A DNA stretch of 16,531 bases, taken from the NCBI GenBank assembly GCA_903921605.1, contig CAIXQV010000961.1:1-16531 (forward strand), in the 5' to 3' direction. The notes under the pieces were generated by a model. That model made no database searches. It saw only the letters and a list, made by a program, of their open reading frames with translations, and was not told the DNA's origin. The position numbers and the translations under genes were made by a program. The stretch comes from an uncultured Planctomycetaceae bacterium. GTDB lineage: Bacteria > Planctomycetota > Planctomycetia > Planctomycetales > Planctomycetaceae. Of this stretch, positions 5,981-14,187 are shown piece after piece (position 1 is the first letter of the stretch; each line of letters begins with the position of its first letter).

Positions 5981-8482
5981 CTACTTAGGGACTCTAGGGA
6001 CGCTTAGTGCCACACGGAAGCCAATGGTCGAGTTGAAACGCGGCGCGTCAAACGGGGAGCGGACGGCCGACCTGGAACCAATGGCATCAGAGGACCAACT
6101 GCCGCCGCGGCCAACGTGGACCCGGCCATCACTGGGACCGACCGGATCAACCGCCCCACCGCTCGGATGCTCTTCAAACAAGTCCGACGACCATTCTGAC
6201 ACGTTACCATGCATGTCGCAGAGTCCGAAGGCATTTGGCTCTTTTTGGCCGACAGGGTGAGTTTGCGAGTTGCTGTTCCAGCTGTACCACGCGTGATCCT
6301 CGAGCCGGGCGATATTATTGCCGAAACTGTAGGGCGTCTCTGTCCGGGCACGGCAGGCGAATTCCCATTCTGCTTCCGTTGGTAAACGATAAACGCGTCC
6401 AGCGGCCTTCTCTTCAGGAAGGTCCGATAACCGTTTGCAAAACTCCACCGCGTCCTCCCAAAACACCTGCTCCACAGGGTGATTGGGACCCTTAAAGCGG
6501 CTTGGGTTAGTGTCCATGATGCGCTCGAACTGCGACTGTGTGACTTCATGGACACCCATTGCAAATGGTTTTGTGAGCGTCACCATATGTGGAGTCTCAT
6601 TAGATCCTGTCACTTGCCCCGTAAAAGGACTTCCCATCAGGAATTCTGACGCGGGAATGAGCCTGAATGTCATCCCGATGGAGTTCGTGGTTTCCACAGG
6701 CACGCCAAGTTCATTAGCGGACGCTTCCTGACGAACTTTGGGTTGAGGGGTGGCATTCGTCTCCACGGTTGGCGGAGTTTTCTTCGGTCGGATTTCAGAC
6801 GGATTCATGGCAACACGAAAGCCGTGGAACCAGTGGCCATGCAATGGATCAGCGGATGACCGAGCGCCGGAACGGCATTCGTTGTCGGAGCTTGAATAAT
6901 TACCACCGCGAACAACACGTGACCCTCCCATGCCAGGGCCAGCCGGATCAACAAGTGGATATTCGTCATAGCTGGTGGACCAATCGCTGCACCACTCGTC
7001 CACGTTCGCATGCATGTCAAAAAGACCGAAGGGATTCGGCAGCAATTTTCCAACAGGATGAGTTTGCGTATTGCTGATCAGACTCGCCCATGCATAGTCC
7101 CCAAGCCATTTCACATCATCTCCGAAACTGTAGTCTGTATGCGTCCCTGCACGGCATGCGAACTCCCATTCCGCTTCCGTCGGCAGACGATACACACGGC
7201 CGGCTGCTTTTTCCTCCGGCAGCGCCGACAGAAGTTCGCAGAACGCGACTGCGTCAGCCCATGAAACCTGTTCAACAGGCTTCTGCGGTCCCTTAAAATA
7301 GCTGGGGTTGGCTCCGACGACCGTTTCGTATTGTGCCTGCGTAACTTCATGGACTCCCAGATGAAAGGCCTTTGTGAGTCTCACCTTGTGCGGAGCTGCG
7401 CGGCCTTTATCCCCCATGATGAATTCGCCCGCAGGAATGACTTTGAACGACATTCCGATCGAGTTGGTGGATGCGACTGATACTCCAAGATGATCGGCCC
7501 AGGCACTCTGAGCAACCGCAGCCTGAGAGGCCGACACCGGCTTCACAGCATCCAGAGGCGCAGGCTCTTCCGTAACACGTCCGGAAACACTCATGGCCAC
7601 TCGAAAGCCGATCATGTAGAATCCTACAAAGGGTGCGGACGCACCACGCTCAGCGGATTTGGCAGACTCCGCCCCCCAATTAACACAGCCATCCCGGCAC
7701 ACGCGGAACTCTCCAGTCTCGGGACCCACCGGATCAATGACCGCAGTTTGTGGATATGGGGCGGACCAATCACTGCACCACTCCTGGAGATTGCCATGCA
7801 TGTCATAGAGCCCGAAGGCATTCGGCAGCTTTTGGCCGACGGCTTGTGTCTGACTTCCGGTAGTCACCGGGAGACCTCGGCCGATGATAGTTGTCTTGCG
7901 TCCAGAATTCTTTTCGTACCAGCCGTAATCGTCCAGCGATTCTGGATCGTCCCCAAAATAGTAGGCCGTCGTGGTCCCAGCGCGACATGCGTATTCCCAT
8001 TCCGCTTCGGTCGGCAATCGATAAACACGGCCCGCCTTTTTCTCCTCCGGAAGTTCCGACAATTGTTTGCAGAATTCGACAGCCGCTTCCCAGGAAACCT
8101 GGTCCACGGGATGCGTGCTGGTATCAATTCCTCCGACTTTACCCTGCTGAAAAACACTCGGATTGCTTCCCATTAGTTTTTCATACTGGCCCTGTGTCAC
8201 CTCCGTCGTACAGAGATAGTAATCTTTGCTTAAAGTCACTTGATGCGGCACTTCCTGTGCCTCACCTTCAGGCGGCACGTCATGGGGTATCGACATCATC
8301 ATGAATGATCCCTTAGGGATTAACGACAGCTTCATGCCGATACTGTTGGTGATCTGCTCTCGTTCTTTCGTACCACCTTGTTCTTCCGGATCAATTTGCG
8401 GAGATGAGCAACCGCCCAAAAACAGCCCCATCAGGATCCAGCAGATTGCAATCATCTGATTCATAGATACAACTCCGGGCAT
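5981..8482 (-). CDS. lipoprotein with three FGE-sulfatase (SUMF1/EgtB-like) domains
   Basis: 833 aa from ATG 8482, chosen because AGAGGG sits 6 bases upstream. The frame is open to 8542 without such a site. Residues 1-25 form a lipoprotein signal: hydrophobic stretch, then 'LFLGGC' with Cys25. Three tandem FGE-sulfatase domains lie at about 46-298, 340-560 and 600-828, each with 'NSIGM', 'HEVTQ.Q' (first copy 'TEVTQGQY'), 'P[VD]..V.W..AV.FC', 'GRVYRLPTEAEWE.ACRA', 'NAFGL.DMH.N..EW' and 'GFRVA'. The Cys pair used by genuine formylglycine-generating enzymes is missing: the usual 'RGGSW.C....CR' region reads 'CRDGCVNWGAES...', 'RGGNYSSSDNECR' and 'RGGSWSSDAIGSR'. It is probably a surface binding or scaffold protein, not a sulfatase activator. 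It is transcribed alone. Confidence 0.88.
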   Translation of the reverse strand: MPGVVSMNQMIAICWILMGLFLGGCSSPQIDPEEQGGTKEREQITNSIGMKLSLIPKGSFMMMSIPHDVPPEGEAQEVPHQVTLSKDYYLCTTEVTQGQYEKLMGSNPSVFQQGKVGGIDTSTHPVDQVSWEAAVEFCKQLSELPEEKKAGRVYRLPTEAEWEYACRAGTTTAYYFGDDPESLDDYGWYEKNSGRKTTIIGRGLPVTTGSQTQAVGQKLPNAFGLYDMHGNLQEWCSDWSAPYPQTAVIDPVGPETGEFRVCRDGCVNWGAESAKSAERGASAPFVGFYMIGFRVAMSVSGRVTEEPAPLDAVKPVSASQAAVAQSAWADHLGVSVASTNSIGMSFKVIPAGEFIMGDKGRAAPHKVRLTKAFHLGVHEVTQAQYETVVGANPSYFKGPQKPVEQVSWADAVAFCELLSALPEEKAAGRVYRLPTEAEWEFACRAGTHTDYSFGDDVKWLGDYAWASLISNTQTHPVGKLLPNPFGLFDMHANVDEWCSDWSTSYDEYPLVDPAGPGMGGSRVVRGGNYSSSDNECRSGARSSADPLHGHWFHGFRVAMNPSEIRPKKTPPTVETNATPQPKVRQEASANELGVPVETTNSIGMTFRLIPASEFLMGSPFTGQVTGSNETPHMVTLTKPFAMGVHEVTQSQFERIMDTNPSRFKGPNHPVEQVFWEDAVEFCKRLSDLPEEKAAGRVYRLPTEAEWEFACRARTETPYSFGNNIARLEDHAWYSWNSNSQTHPVGQKEPNAFGLCDMHGNVSEWSSDLFEEHPSGGAVDPVGPSDGRVHVGRGGSWSSDAIGSRSAVRSPFDAPRFNSTIGFRVALSVPRVPK
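5999..6685 (-). repeat. FGE-like domain repeat 3
   Basis: Third unit, joined to the second by a Lys/Pro/Thr linker. It has lost the conserved Cys of the 'EWCSDW' motif ('EWSSDL') and ends 'STIGFRVALS' just before the gene's C-terminus. Confidence 0.8.
6803..7465 (-). repeat. FGE-like domain repeat 2
   Basis: Second unit, joined to the first by an Ala/Pro-rich linker. It shares 'NPS.FKGP..PVEQV.W' and 'EEKAAGRVYRLPTEAEWEF' almost unchanged with unit 3, so units 2 and 3 probably come from a later duplication than unit 1. Confidence 0.8.
7589..8347 (-). repeat. FGE-like domain repeat 1
   Basis: First and most divergent of three homologous units inside the lipoprotein. It carries insertions absent from the others ('VFQQGKVGGIDTSTHPVDQV' and a Gly/Thr-rich loop before 'QTQAVGQKLPNAFGL'). 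The C-terminal motif is altered to 'FRVCRDGCVNWG'. Confidence 0.8.
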
Positions 8483-8542
8483 GCTATTCCCTCTGTTTTG
8501 AGATTCTTCCCACGCATTCATAACGATCCCAAAGACACACAA

Positions 8543-9066
8543 GAAAAATCAATCGTTCCACGAAGCTTTAGGTGAAATCGGTGATATTTTGCGCAGGTGT
8601 TTTCACTGCACCTCCCCTCATCACCGGTCGCTTCCATGCCAGGCAGGCGTTCTTCGATGCAATGAGCGGCGGCGTCTTTTCGTTTCAGGGCGACACCGTA
8701 TCGGCCAAACAATTTGAGGCCGTCCAGAGCGATCCTATGCGATTAGATTCAACGTGGAAGTCATCCCGGTGGCTCACTTCGCGTGCGTGTGCGAGATGCT
8801 GGACATACATGTACCCGCTGACTGGAACATGTACGCCGGGCTCACTTCGCGTGCGCGTGCGAGATGCTGGTTCAAATCCGCCACGCGTGTCGTATTTGAG
8901 GCAATAGCTAACTTTGCGCTCGCGTGCGAGGTGCTGGTAAGATGTCCGAATTGGGACCTCTTAAACTGAAGGTCATCACGGCGGCCGATCACTTCCAGAT
9001 CGACGTGGATGTAATTCATTCACTTCCAACGGCTCGCCAGTGGTCACACGGGTCCACGTCGCACAT
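8543..9066. other. intergenic stretch with a short repeat cluster
   Basis: No gene is recognised here. Open frames across it (for example 8572-8907 +) are low-complexity or follow the repeats. The repeats at 8771-8937 are the main content. Confidence 0.5.
8771..8937. repeat. three spaced direct repeats of about 30 bases
   Basis: Copies at 8771-8802 and 8839-8870 are 32 bases long and differ by one base. Both begin ggctcacttcgcgtgcg and end gcgagatgctgg. A diverged third copy at 8908-8937 has 5 mismatches over 30 bases. Start-to-start spacing is 68 and 67 bases, near-regular. Between copies 1 and 2 the palindrome acatgtac occurs twice (8807-8814, 8827-8834). The spacers otherwise differ. The number of copies and the variable copy make a CRISPR unlikely; this resembles short interspersed planctomycete repeats. 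Confidence 0.75.
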
Positions 9067-9282
9067 CTATTTCCTGTGTTTCCACAACACAATAGCCCAG
9101 CAGATGCCTACGGCAGCTGGCAAGCCAAGGAAGATCAGAGCGTAGCCAAATAGCTTCCACGAGTCCGACGTGTCCCATGTAAAGGTAATCGCATCCGACG
9201 CGACGAGCGTGACGTTGTGGAGGTGTGCAAAAATTTCCGAACAGTTCGCAGGGGCAGTGAATTGAGTGAAAGCGATCATCAT
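9067..9282 (-). CDS. small protein with one C-terminal membrane segment
   Basis: 71 aa from ATG 9282 or ATG 9279. The sequence GTGGAG lies just upstream, which gives better spacing to 9279. The first 45 residues are mostly polar with no signal peptide. Residues about 47-66 ('YALIFLGLPAAVGICWAIVL') form one membrane helix, ending in the basic tail 'WKHRK'. This fits a tail-anchored protein or the remnant C-terminus of a larger membrane protein. No family is recognised. It stands alone between gene-poor stretches. Confidence 0.45.
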   Translation of the reverse strand: MMIAFTQFTAPANCSEIFAHLHNVTLVASDAITFTWDTSDSWKLFGYALIFLGLPAAVGICWAIVLWKHRK

Positions 9283-9772
9283 TACTCCACTGGGCTTGAT
9301 GGCGGCAGCTGAGTTTTTATAGGTTACTGGGAAGAAGCGATGCAGAGGATTCAGGCCTCATACAAAGGTCGCATGAGACTTGCTGCCCCCGTTGATGACA
9401 AATGCTGTCTAACCGGTTTCGATCATGCAGGCCCTCTACAAGTACCTACTTCTGGCCTCGCTGGCCGATACAGAGTAAACCGCCGAGCAGTCCGCGATCA
9501 AACTCTCTCATCGTCATTCCCTGGCGGGCGGCTTCCCTGGACAGCCGAAACAGGGGCACCGCCAGCTGGACCAACACGTCAGTCTTTCCCTTGTTCCTCT
9601 CCAGTCGTCATGTTCATCGACAGCCGCAATGCTCTACCTGACGGTTATTCGCACTCGCGAAGCATCGCATGAAGGCCACTCTTTTACACTACCGTCTCCA
9701 CAGGACCGCCACCGCAAGTGCGGTCACACTTCGATGCGAGTCTGCATGACGAAACAGTTTTGAATTATTTTG
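9283..9772. other. intergenic stretch with a possible short relic frame
   Basis: No intact gene is recognised. On the minus strand, 9607-9446 is open for 53 codons and reads 'VQLAVPLFRLSREAARQGMT' followed by 'MREFDRGLLGGLLC'. This is protein-like (amphipathic helices), but it has no proper start in frame. An ATG with a short open frame (9617) lies in the neighbouring frame, so a frameshifted small gene is possible. A 6-bp inverted repeat accgca-ag-tgcggt is at 9711-9724, downstream of the glycosyltransferase stop. Confidence 0.35.
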
Positions 9773-10939
9773 TCAGCTGATTCCTGCAATGTTCAGGCTA
9801 TGCTCAACGATATCAAATGCGGCACGCGGGTGCCCCAGTGATTTTGATGCGGCCTGCATTTGTCTGAGCCGAGCGGGGTTTCCCAGCAACAGTTCCAGCT
9901 TGTACCGGAGCGCTGAGGGGTGGTTAGCCTTCACTGCAGCTCCGTTTTCCAGCAGATAATCACTGTTGCGACTCTCCTGTCCGGGGATCGGATTGACGAT
10001 GACCATGGCAAGACCTCTGGCTAGTGTTTCCGATGTTGTCAGACCTCCTGGTTTCGACACGATTACATCGGCGCATCCCATCCAGCAGTCCATTTCATCT
10101 GTCAAACCGACAATTTGAACGCGATGTCTGGCGGGAGTCGAAACGGCTTCCAGGGTTGTTTTCAGGGCAGCGTTGCGACCGCAGATGACCACCAAATCCA
10201 TTGGTGTCGAGACTTCCAGAAGGCTGCGGAACACGCCTTCTACCGGCCCGACTCCAAATCCCCCGCACATTTGCAGAACGACCGGGCGGTCGCCTGCCAC
10301 GTTCATGCGACGGCAACATTTCTTGCGGTCTGCAGCCTGAGCAAAAGCCGGCATGACCGGGATCCCGGTGACGGTGATACGGTCAGCCGGAATTGCCCAG
10401 TGCTGCAGGTGCAGCTTGCCCTCGTCCGTCGCCACATAATAGTGATCACAGGGCTCATTGACCCACAGGCGATGAGTGTCGAAGTCCGTACAGACTGTCA
10501 CCTGCGGAGTGCTGAACTTCCCTTTTATCCGGAGTCTCGCAATCCGTTCCGCTGGAAGGAAATGTGTATTGATCACAAGGTCACATGGCGTTGCCAGCAA
10601 CCATTTCTCGAAGTCCCGCAGGTTGAGCTTATCGACTGCGATACGAAGTCGATCTCCGAGACGACGCCCTGCCGAAGTATCGCTGTCCATCCTGTCATAA
10701 ACATAGCCCAGCAAATGCGGTGCTTTGCCCACAAGATCAAGGTACGCCTTCGCATAAATGCGACGAAACGCGGCGGGGGTAAAGTCCAGAACGTCCCGGC
10801 TATCGACCTCGGCACCCGGCAGCAACTGCCGCGCTGCAGCAGCCACAGCTTCGCCGGCTTTCAGGTGCCCTGCTCCGACAGACGCCGAGAGCACCAGGAT
10901 TCGTGGTGCAGATGTTTCCTTCCGCGTGGCTTTGCTCAC
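9773..10939 (-). CDS. GT28/MGDG synthase-like diacylglycerol glycosyltransferase
   Basis: 388 aa, GT-B fold glycosyltransferase of the MurG/UgtP/MGDG-synthase group. These enzymes transfer glucose or galactose from a UDP-sugar to diacylglycerol at the cytoplasmic face of the membrane. Residues 13-115 fit the MGDG synthase N-terminal acceptor domain, with 'VGAGHLKAGEA' (21-31, the Gly-rich motif), then 'NTHFLP' (124-129), 'CTDFDTHRLWV' (150-160) and 'VTGIPV' (190-195). The C-terminal donor domain carries 'MCGGFGVG' (224-231), 'KPGGLTTSETLA' (296-307) and 'PIPGQE' (317-322). Start is GTG 10939, preceded by AGGGAG at good distance. The exact sugar and acceptor cannot be read from sequence. It is a single-gene unit. 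Confidence 0.87.
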   Translation of the reverse strand: MSKATRKETSAPRILVLSASVGAGHLKAGEAVAAAARQLLPGAEVDSRDVLDFTPAAFRRIYAKAYLDLVGKAPHLLGYVYDRMDSDTSAGRRLGDRLRIAVDKLNLRDFEKWLLATPCDLVINTHFLPAERIARLRIKGKFSTPQVTVCTDFDTHRLWVNEPCDHYYVATDEGKLHLQHWAIPADRITVTGIPVMPAFAQAADRKKCCRRMNVAGDRPVVLQMCGGFGVGPVEGVFRSLLEVSTPMDLVVICGRNAALKTTLEAVSTPARHRVQIVGLTDEMDCWMGCADVIVSKPGGLTTSETLARGLAMVIVNPIPGQESRNSDYLLENGAAVKANHPSALRYKLELLLGNPARLRQMQAASKSLGHPRAAFDIVEHSLNIAGIS

Positions 10940-11710
10940 AATCGAACTCCCTGCTCACCTGTTGAAAAAACTTAGCTCGACTTTGCCAATGTTAAGGTCT
11001 TCAGGCGGCTGTCGCGAGCGTCCGTCAAATCCGACAGGAACACCATCGGGGAATTCCTGACACGGCATGACGATTTCGACAATCAGTGAAGCGCCCTGCC
11101 CACTTCGGTATTACGGTCGAATCAAAATATTCTTACAGATTTCCAATAACAATCGCAGCCACCGTCGAATCCCTGTTATCCGTTGTGAGCAACTGGTTGA
11201 CACCTCGATAATTGTCGCCACGATGACCGTGGATGGACTGTACGTGATTCGCACGTGCGTGACAGCCGAGCGCATGGATTCGGACAAGGTTGTGCTGACG
11301 TACAAGAGCCTTGCAAAAGCGAAACGAGCGTTTCGAAGTTTCAAGTCGATTGATCTTCACAGTCGTCCAATTCGGCATTGGAACGATAATCGCGGTCTCG
11401 CTTATGTTTTTCTGTGCACGCTGGCTTGTTACGTGGAGTGGCGTTCCGGTGATGTCGATCGACCCTCGAAACAGCACTTCATACGCTGCTCCGGCGGTCA
11501 CGCCCGAGGTGGCGAACCGGAGTTCGCTTCACTACTCCGGTCCGACACACCCGTGTCGTATATTAATCAATACGATTCGTCTCCCTGATCGCCACTGTCG
11601 CCTGAAATTGCTCAGGATTCAGGCCAGTCAATGAACGGTTCTGATATAACACGATCGAGTCTGTGGCCAAATGTTTGAGTTCCACTGCACCCACTTCGTA
11701 CAACCCCGTC
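10940..11710. other. intergenic stretch containing a transposase remnant
   Basis: About 0.77 kb lies between the glycosyltransferase and the HNH gene, which are divergently transcribed. Apart from the IS1634-like fragment at about 11208-11441, no gene is recognised. The promoters of both flanking genes must lie here, but no convincing -35/-10 could be assigned. Confidence 0.5.
11208..11441 (+). pseudogene. IS1634-type transposase fragment
   Basis: The frame encodes 'VDGLYVIRTCVTAERMDSDK', then 'LTYKSLAKAKRAFRSFKSID', then 'LHSRPIRHWNDNRGLAYVFL' and 'CYVEW'. This matches the conserved C-terminal core of IS1634/IS4-group DDE transposases: 'LDG.YVIRT', 'YKsL..vErAFRs.Kt.DL..RPi.Hr..dRv.aHvFLc.LayYveW'. 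The catalytic N-terminal part is missing; upstream codons (11067-11207) show no similarity that I recognise, and the downstream frame degrades. No terminal inverted repeats were found. The element is dead, but it marks past insertion next to the HNH/methyltransferase pair. Confidence 0.75.
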
Positions 11711-12739
11711 ATGCCAGAATTCATCGACGTCCAGCCGACACTCGAAAACTACTGGCGGTCCATCATTTTGTTTGGCCGCAACGTAGCGTCCTACAAGTTC
11801 GCCCTCGGTCAGTCGCTGTTGGAGTTCGCCACGCGGGAGCAGGAAGTCATTGCCTTGACGGATCTTGCCGTCCCTTTTGCTCGCAAGCTGTGTGAGCACT
11901 TGAGAACCGCCGACAAACAGGCCACGTCAACCAGCAGTAAGTTTCTCGACGTCTGCCGGAAGTTCAATGCTCAGGAGATTTCTGAGGCGGAGTTGATCGA
12001 CAGCACGACAAAGCTGGGATTCAACAACGTGATCGACGCATTTCACGTTGTTCACGATGCCGAAATTGATGTCCGGTTCTTCACCGACGAACGAGCTGGC
12101 AAAGAGAGAGGCATCCGACTCACCGACAACGTCTTTCGTCTCACTGAGACAATTCAGTTCGACAACCTGCCTGCCGAGATCGAAGCGCGGTGGCGACTTG
12201 TCGAAACGGCGTGGGATCTGAAGATGCCCCGAGCAGTCTTGACCGTTTCCTATGAAGACCATTCCGGGTTGCTGATAACCTCAGGCCGTGACTTCGAGCG
12301 AAAGGCAATCACGAGTTGTCGAGACGCCCTTAACGGCTACCAAAAAGGAAAGTGCTTTTACTGCTTTGGGGACATCGGTGTTCTTGATGAATCAACAACG
12401 TTGGCGGAAGTCGATCACTTCTTCCCGCACGTTCTGAAACAGCATCAATTCGTCGGCCCGCTGGATGGCGTCTGGAATCTGGTTTTGGCTTGCCCAACCT
12501 GCAACCGTGGTTCCGCCGGCAAGTTTGCTCGATTACCTGAACTGCGATTCCTGGAACGCCTCCATACCAGAAACAGCTTCTACATTGAGAGTCATCATCC
12601 ACTGAAGGAGACACTTGTCGCGCAGACAGGAGCGACAGAACTGCAGCGCCGCCAATTTCTTCAAGCGGCATATCATCAGGCAAAACAACTACTCATACTT
12701 CAATGGAAGCCAACGTTTGAACATGAGCCTGCATTCTGA
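11711..12739 (+). CDS. HNH endonuclease
   Basis: 342 aa from ATG 11711. The frame is open back to GTG 11663, and neither start has a good ribosome binding site; 'MPEFIDVQPTLENYW' looks like a natural N-terminus. The N-terminal 200 residues are helical with no recognised domain. An HNH nuclease module follows: a zinc-type 'CFYC' (215-218), 'EVDHFFPH' with catalytic-type Asp-His (235-236), 'WNLVLACPTCN' with Asn256 and Cys261/Cys264, then 'GKFARLP'. It should cut DNA (or RNA) with a single metal ion. Its 3' end overlaps the methyltransferase gene by 17 bases, so the two are one transcription unit. This layout suits a small defence module or a nuclease with a protective enzyme, but the substrate is unknown. 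Confidence 0.8.
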   Translation: MPEFIDVQPTLENYWRSIILFGRNVASYKFALGQSLLEFATREQEVIALTDLAVPFARKLCEHLRTADKQATSTSSKFLDVCRKFNAQEISEAELIDSTTKLGFNNVIDAFHVVHDAEIDVRFFTDERAGKERGIRLTDNVFRLTETIQFDNLPAEIEARWRLVETAWDLKMPRAVLTVSYEDHSGLLITSGRDFERKAITSCRDALNGYQKGKCFYCFGDIGVLDESTTLAEVDHFFPHVLKQHQFVGPLDGVWNLVLACPTCNRGSAGKFARLPELRFLERLHTRNSFYIESHHPLKETLVAQTGATELQRRQFLQAAYHQAKQLLILQWKPTFEHEPAF

Positions 12740-13328
12740 AAAGGAAAACCTCCAGTTTTACGACGACAACGCGGCAGCCTACATCCTGTCGACGAAGGAT
12801 CTCGACTTGTCTGAACTTTACAACCAATTCTTACCGCACATTCCCGCCGGAGGATTGATCCTCGACGCCGGCTGCGGCTCAGGTCGAGATTCAAGACAGT
12901 TTGCCCAACGAGGATTTCAGGTCGAAGCCATCGACGCATCACCGAGAATGGTTGCAGCGGCTGGACAGTATCCCGGTGTTCAAGCCAAAGTGCAAAGACT
13001 TCAAGACATCACAACAGCAAACCATTATGACGGTATCTGGGCTTGTGCGTCACTTGTCCACTTTCCGCTCGAAGAGATTCCATCGGTCCTGCAAAGACTC
13101 ATCAATGCCCTGAAACCAGACGGGATTCTATTCGCCTCATTCAAACACGGAGCTGGCCAACTCGTAGATGCCCACCGCACATTCACCATTGTGAATGAAG
13201 AGTCCTTGGCGTCGATCTGTTCGGAGTTATCTGCAACGCAGACAATTCGCACTTGGGTCACAACAGATTTGTTTTCCAACAATCGAGTAATGTGGCTCAA
13301 TGCATTACAAGTAAAGAAAAGTGTGTAG
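12723..13328 (+). CDS. class I SAM-dependent methyltransferase
   Basis: 201 aa from ATG 12723, inside the 3' end of the HNH gene (17-nt overlap, translational coupling). Rossmann-type fold with motif I 'LDAGCGSGRD' (47-56), the acidic residue ending strand 2 in 'VEAIDAS' (Asp71), motif III/IV 'YDGIWACASLVHF' (102-114) and 'LKPDGILFASF'. The 'ACASLVHF' motif resembles small-molecule and protein methyltransferases of the Methyltransf_11/25 type. It lacks the DPPY or NPPY motif of DNA N6-adenine methylases and the PC motif of C5-cytosine methylases. It is therefore unlikely to be the modification arm of an ordinary restriction-modification system despite its nuclease partner. Confidence 0.85.
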   Translation: MSLHSEKENLQFYDDNAAAYILSTKDLDLSELYNQFLPHIPAGGLILDAGCGSGRDSRQFAQRGFQVEAIDASPRMVAAAGQYPGVQAKVQRLQDITTANHYDGIWACASLVHFPLEEIPSVLQRLINALKPDGILFASFKHGAGQLVDAHRTFTIVNEESLASICSELSATQTIRTWVTTDLFSNNRVMWLNALQVKKSV

Positions 13329-13701
13329 AGTGAAGTCGAACGAAGAATCAGGAGGCCGGCGCGGATTCATGATCGCACTGTGACAGAGCGCTGCTGTTTC
13401 GAAACAAGTCGTATTGCATCGCCATTGGATTCAATAAACCTCTCGAATTCTGTAAAACTCCGTGATCCTGCCGCCGACTAGCAGCGTTTTCGACGGAAGG
13501 CCCGAACGCAGCCGCTCAGCCAGCGTGGTAACTGGTATACGGCTCTGAAATCGTCCCTTTTGGAAGCATGTGTTCATGCGACCTCGTTTCGGACGTTCAG
13601 GTGACCTGAGCGGTTGCGTTCCGGCCTTTCCGGAATATTACTGACGCCTGCGCGTATGAAATCGCCAGGCTTTTCTTTCGCCCCTAAACGTTGGTGGTAA
13701 T
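13329..13701. other. gap without recognisable gene
   Basis: No gene is seen. There are small inverted repeats: ttccgg-ccttt-ccggaa (13619-13635) and caggt-g-acctg just before it. A short stem gcctg...ccaggc near 13650-13675 is followed by a T-rich stretch and could be a weak terminator. The promoter of the small-ORF operon presumably lies at the right end. Confidence 0.4.
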
Positions 13702-14187
13702 GTGAGACACAATGATTCTTGCGTCCAGGAAATGGGGGCTCGTTCGACATCTTTTGGTGAGGCCTTCTACATCCGGATTTACACCAACCAGTATCGCCCG
13801 TTGTCGTGGACAGAGATCTGGGAAGCCTTCATCGATTCGTATCCGGGGCAATGGGCAATTCAATCATTCCCTCCGGAAGATCGTGTCGTCGATGAGCAGA
13901 ACATCTATCACCTGTTCGTCCTTACGGAACCGCCGCGAGGATTCGACATCAAACGTGGGCAAGTAGAGCCTGACTCATTCGCAAAGGGAAACCCCGTGCC
14001 TGCAATGGAATCGTATGGAGCAGTCCTAACACAAGTTGATCGCACAAAGGTAGCACAAGCAATTCATGCAGCGTGGTCCACAAAACGATGGAACGACTTG
14101 GCTCCACCGGATCAGGCAGACGCCTTGCGTGAAGCCGACGCGGCCCTGGTGGAGATCTCCCGCCAACTTTCATTGGTGAAGTCATGA
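13702..14187 (+). CDS. small protein resembling DUF7694 family
   Basis: 161 aa from GTG 13702; ATG 13732 is an alternative start, but its AGGA is too close. The central part 'FPPEDRVVDEQNIYHLFVL' resembles the 'yPaE.RLVD..NqYHLWVl' core of the DUF7694 proteins often found in phages and mobile elements. The flanking 'W..I....WAIQS' also fits. Function unknown. The C-terminal half is helical ('AIHAAWSTKRW', 'DALREADAALVEI'). Its stop overlaps the next small ORF (ATGA), and it heads a chain of overlapping ORFs that leads to the excisionase and integrase, so it probably belongs to the integrated element. The family assignment is from memory. Confidence 0.6.
   Translation: MRHNDSCVQEMGARSTSFGEAFYIRIYTNQYRPLSWTEIWEAFIDSYPGQWAIQSFPPEDRVVDEQNIYHLFVLTEPPRGFDIKRGQVEPDSFAKGNPVPAMESYGAVLTQVDRTKVAQAIHAAWSTKRWNDLAPPDQADALREADAALVEISRQLSLVKS

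Noticed and set aside
7490..8176. Open frame of 228 codons on the plus strand
   Set aside because: Antisense to the FGE-like lipoprotein; Arg/His-rich translation typical of a shadow frame.
8771..8937. Possible CRISPR array
   Set aside because: Only three copies, the third with 5 mismatches; spacers would be about 37 bases with shared palindromes, and no cas genes are nearby.
8924..9145. 73-codon plus-strand frame ('MSELGPLKLKVITAADHFQI' from 8942)
   Set aside because: Overlaps the small membrane protein on the other strand, which has a ribosome binding site and a convincing membrane helix; this frame has no such support.
9711..9724. Intrinsic terminator after the glycosyltransferase
   Set aside because: The stem is only 5-6 bp with a 2-4 base loop and has no T-run in the direction of transcription.
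10115..10975. Open frame of 286 codons on the plus strand
   Set aside because: Antisense shadow of the glycosyltransferase gene; no recognisable motif or ribosome binding site.
12723..13328. DNA methylase of a restriction-modification system
   Set aside because: Lacks the DPPY/NPPY motif of N6/N4 methylases and the PC motif of C5 methylases; motifs fit a small-molecule or protein-type methyltransferase.
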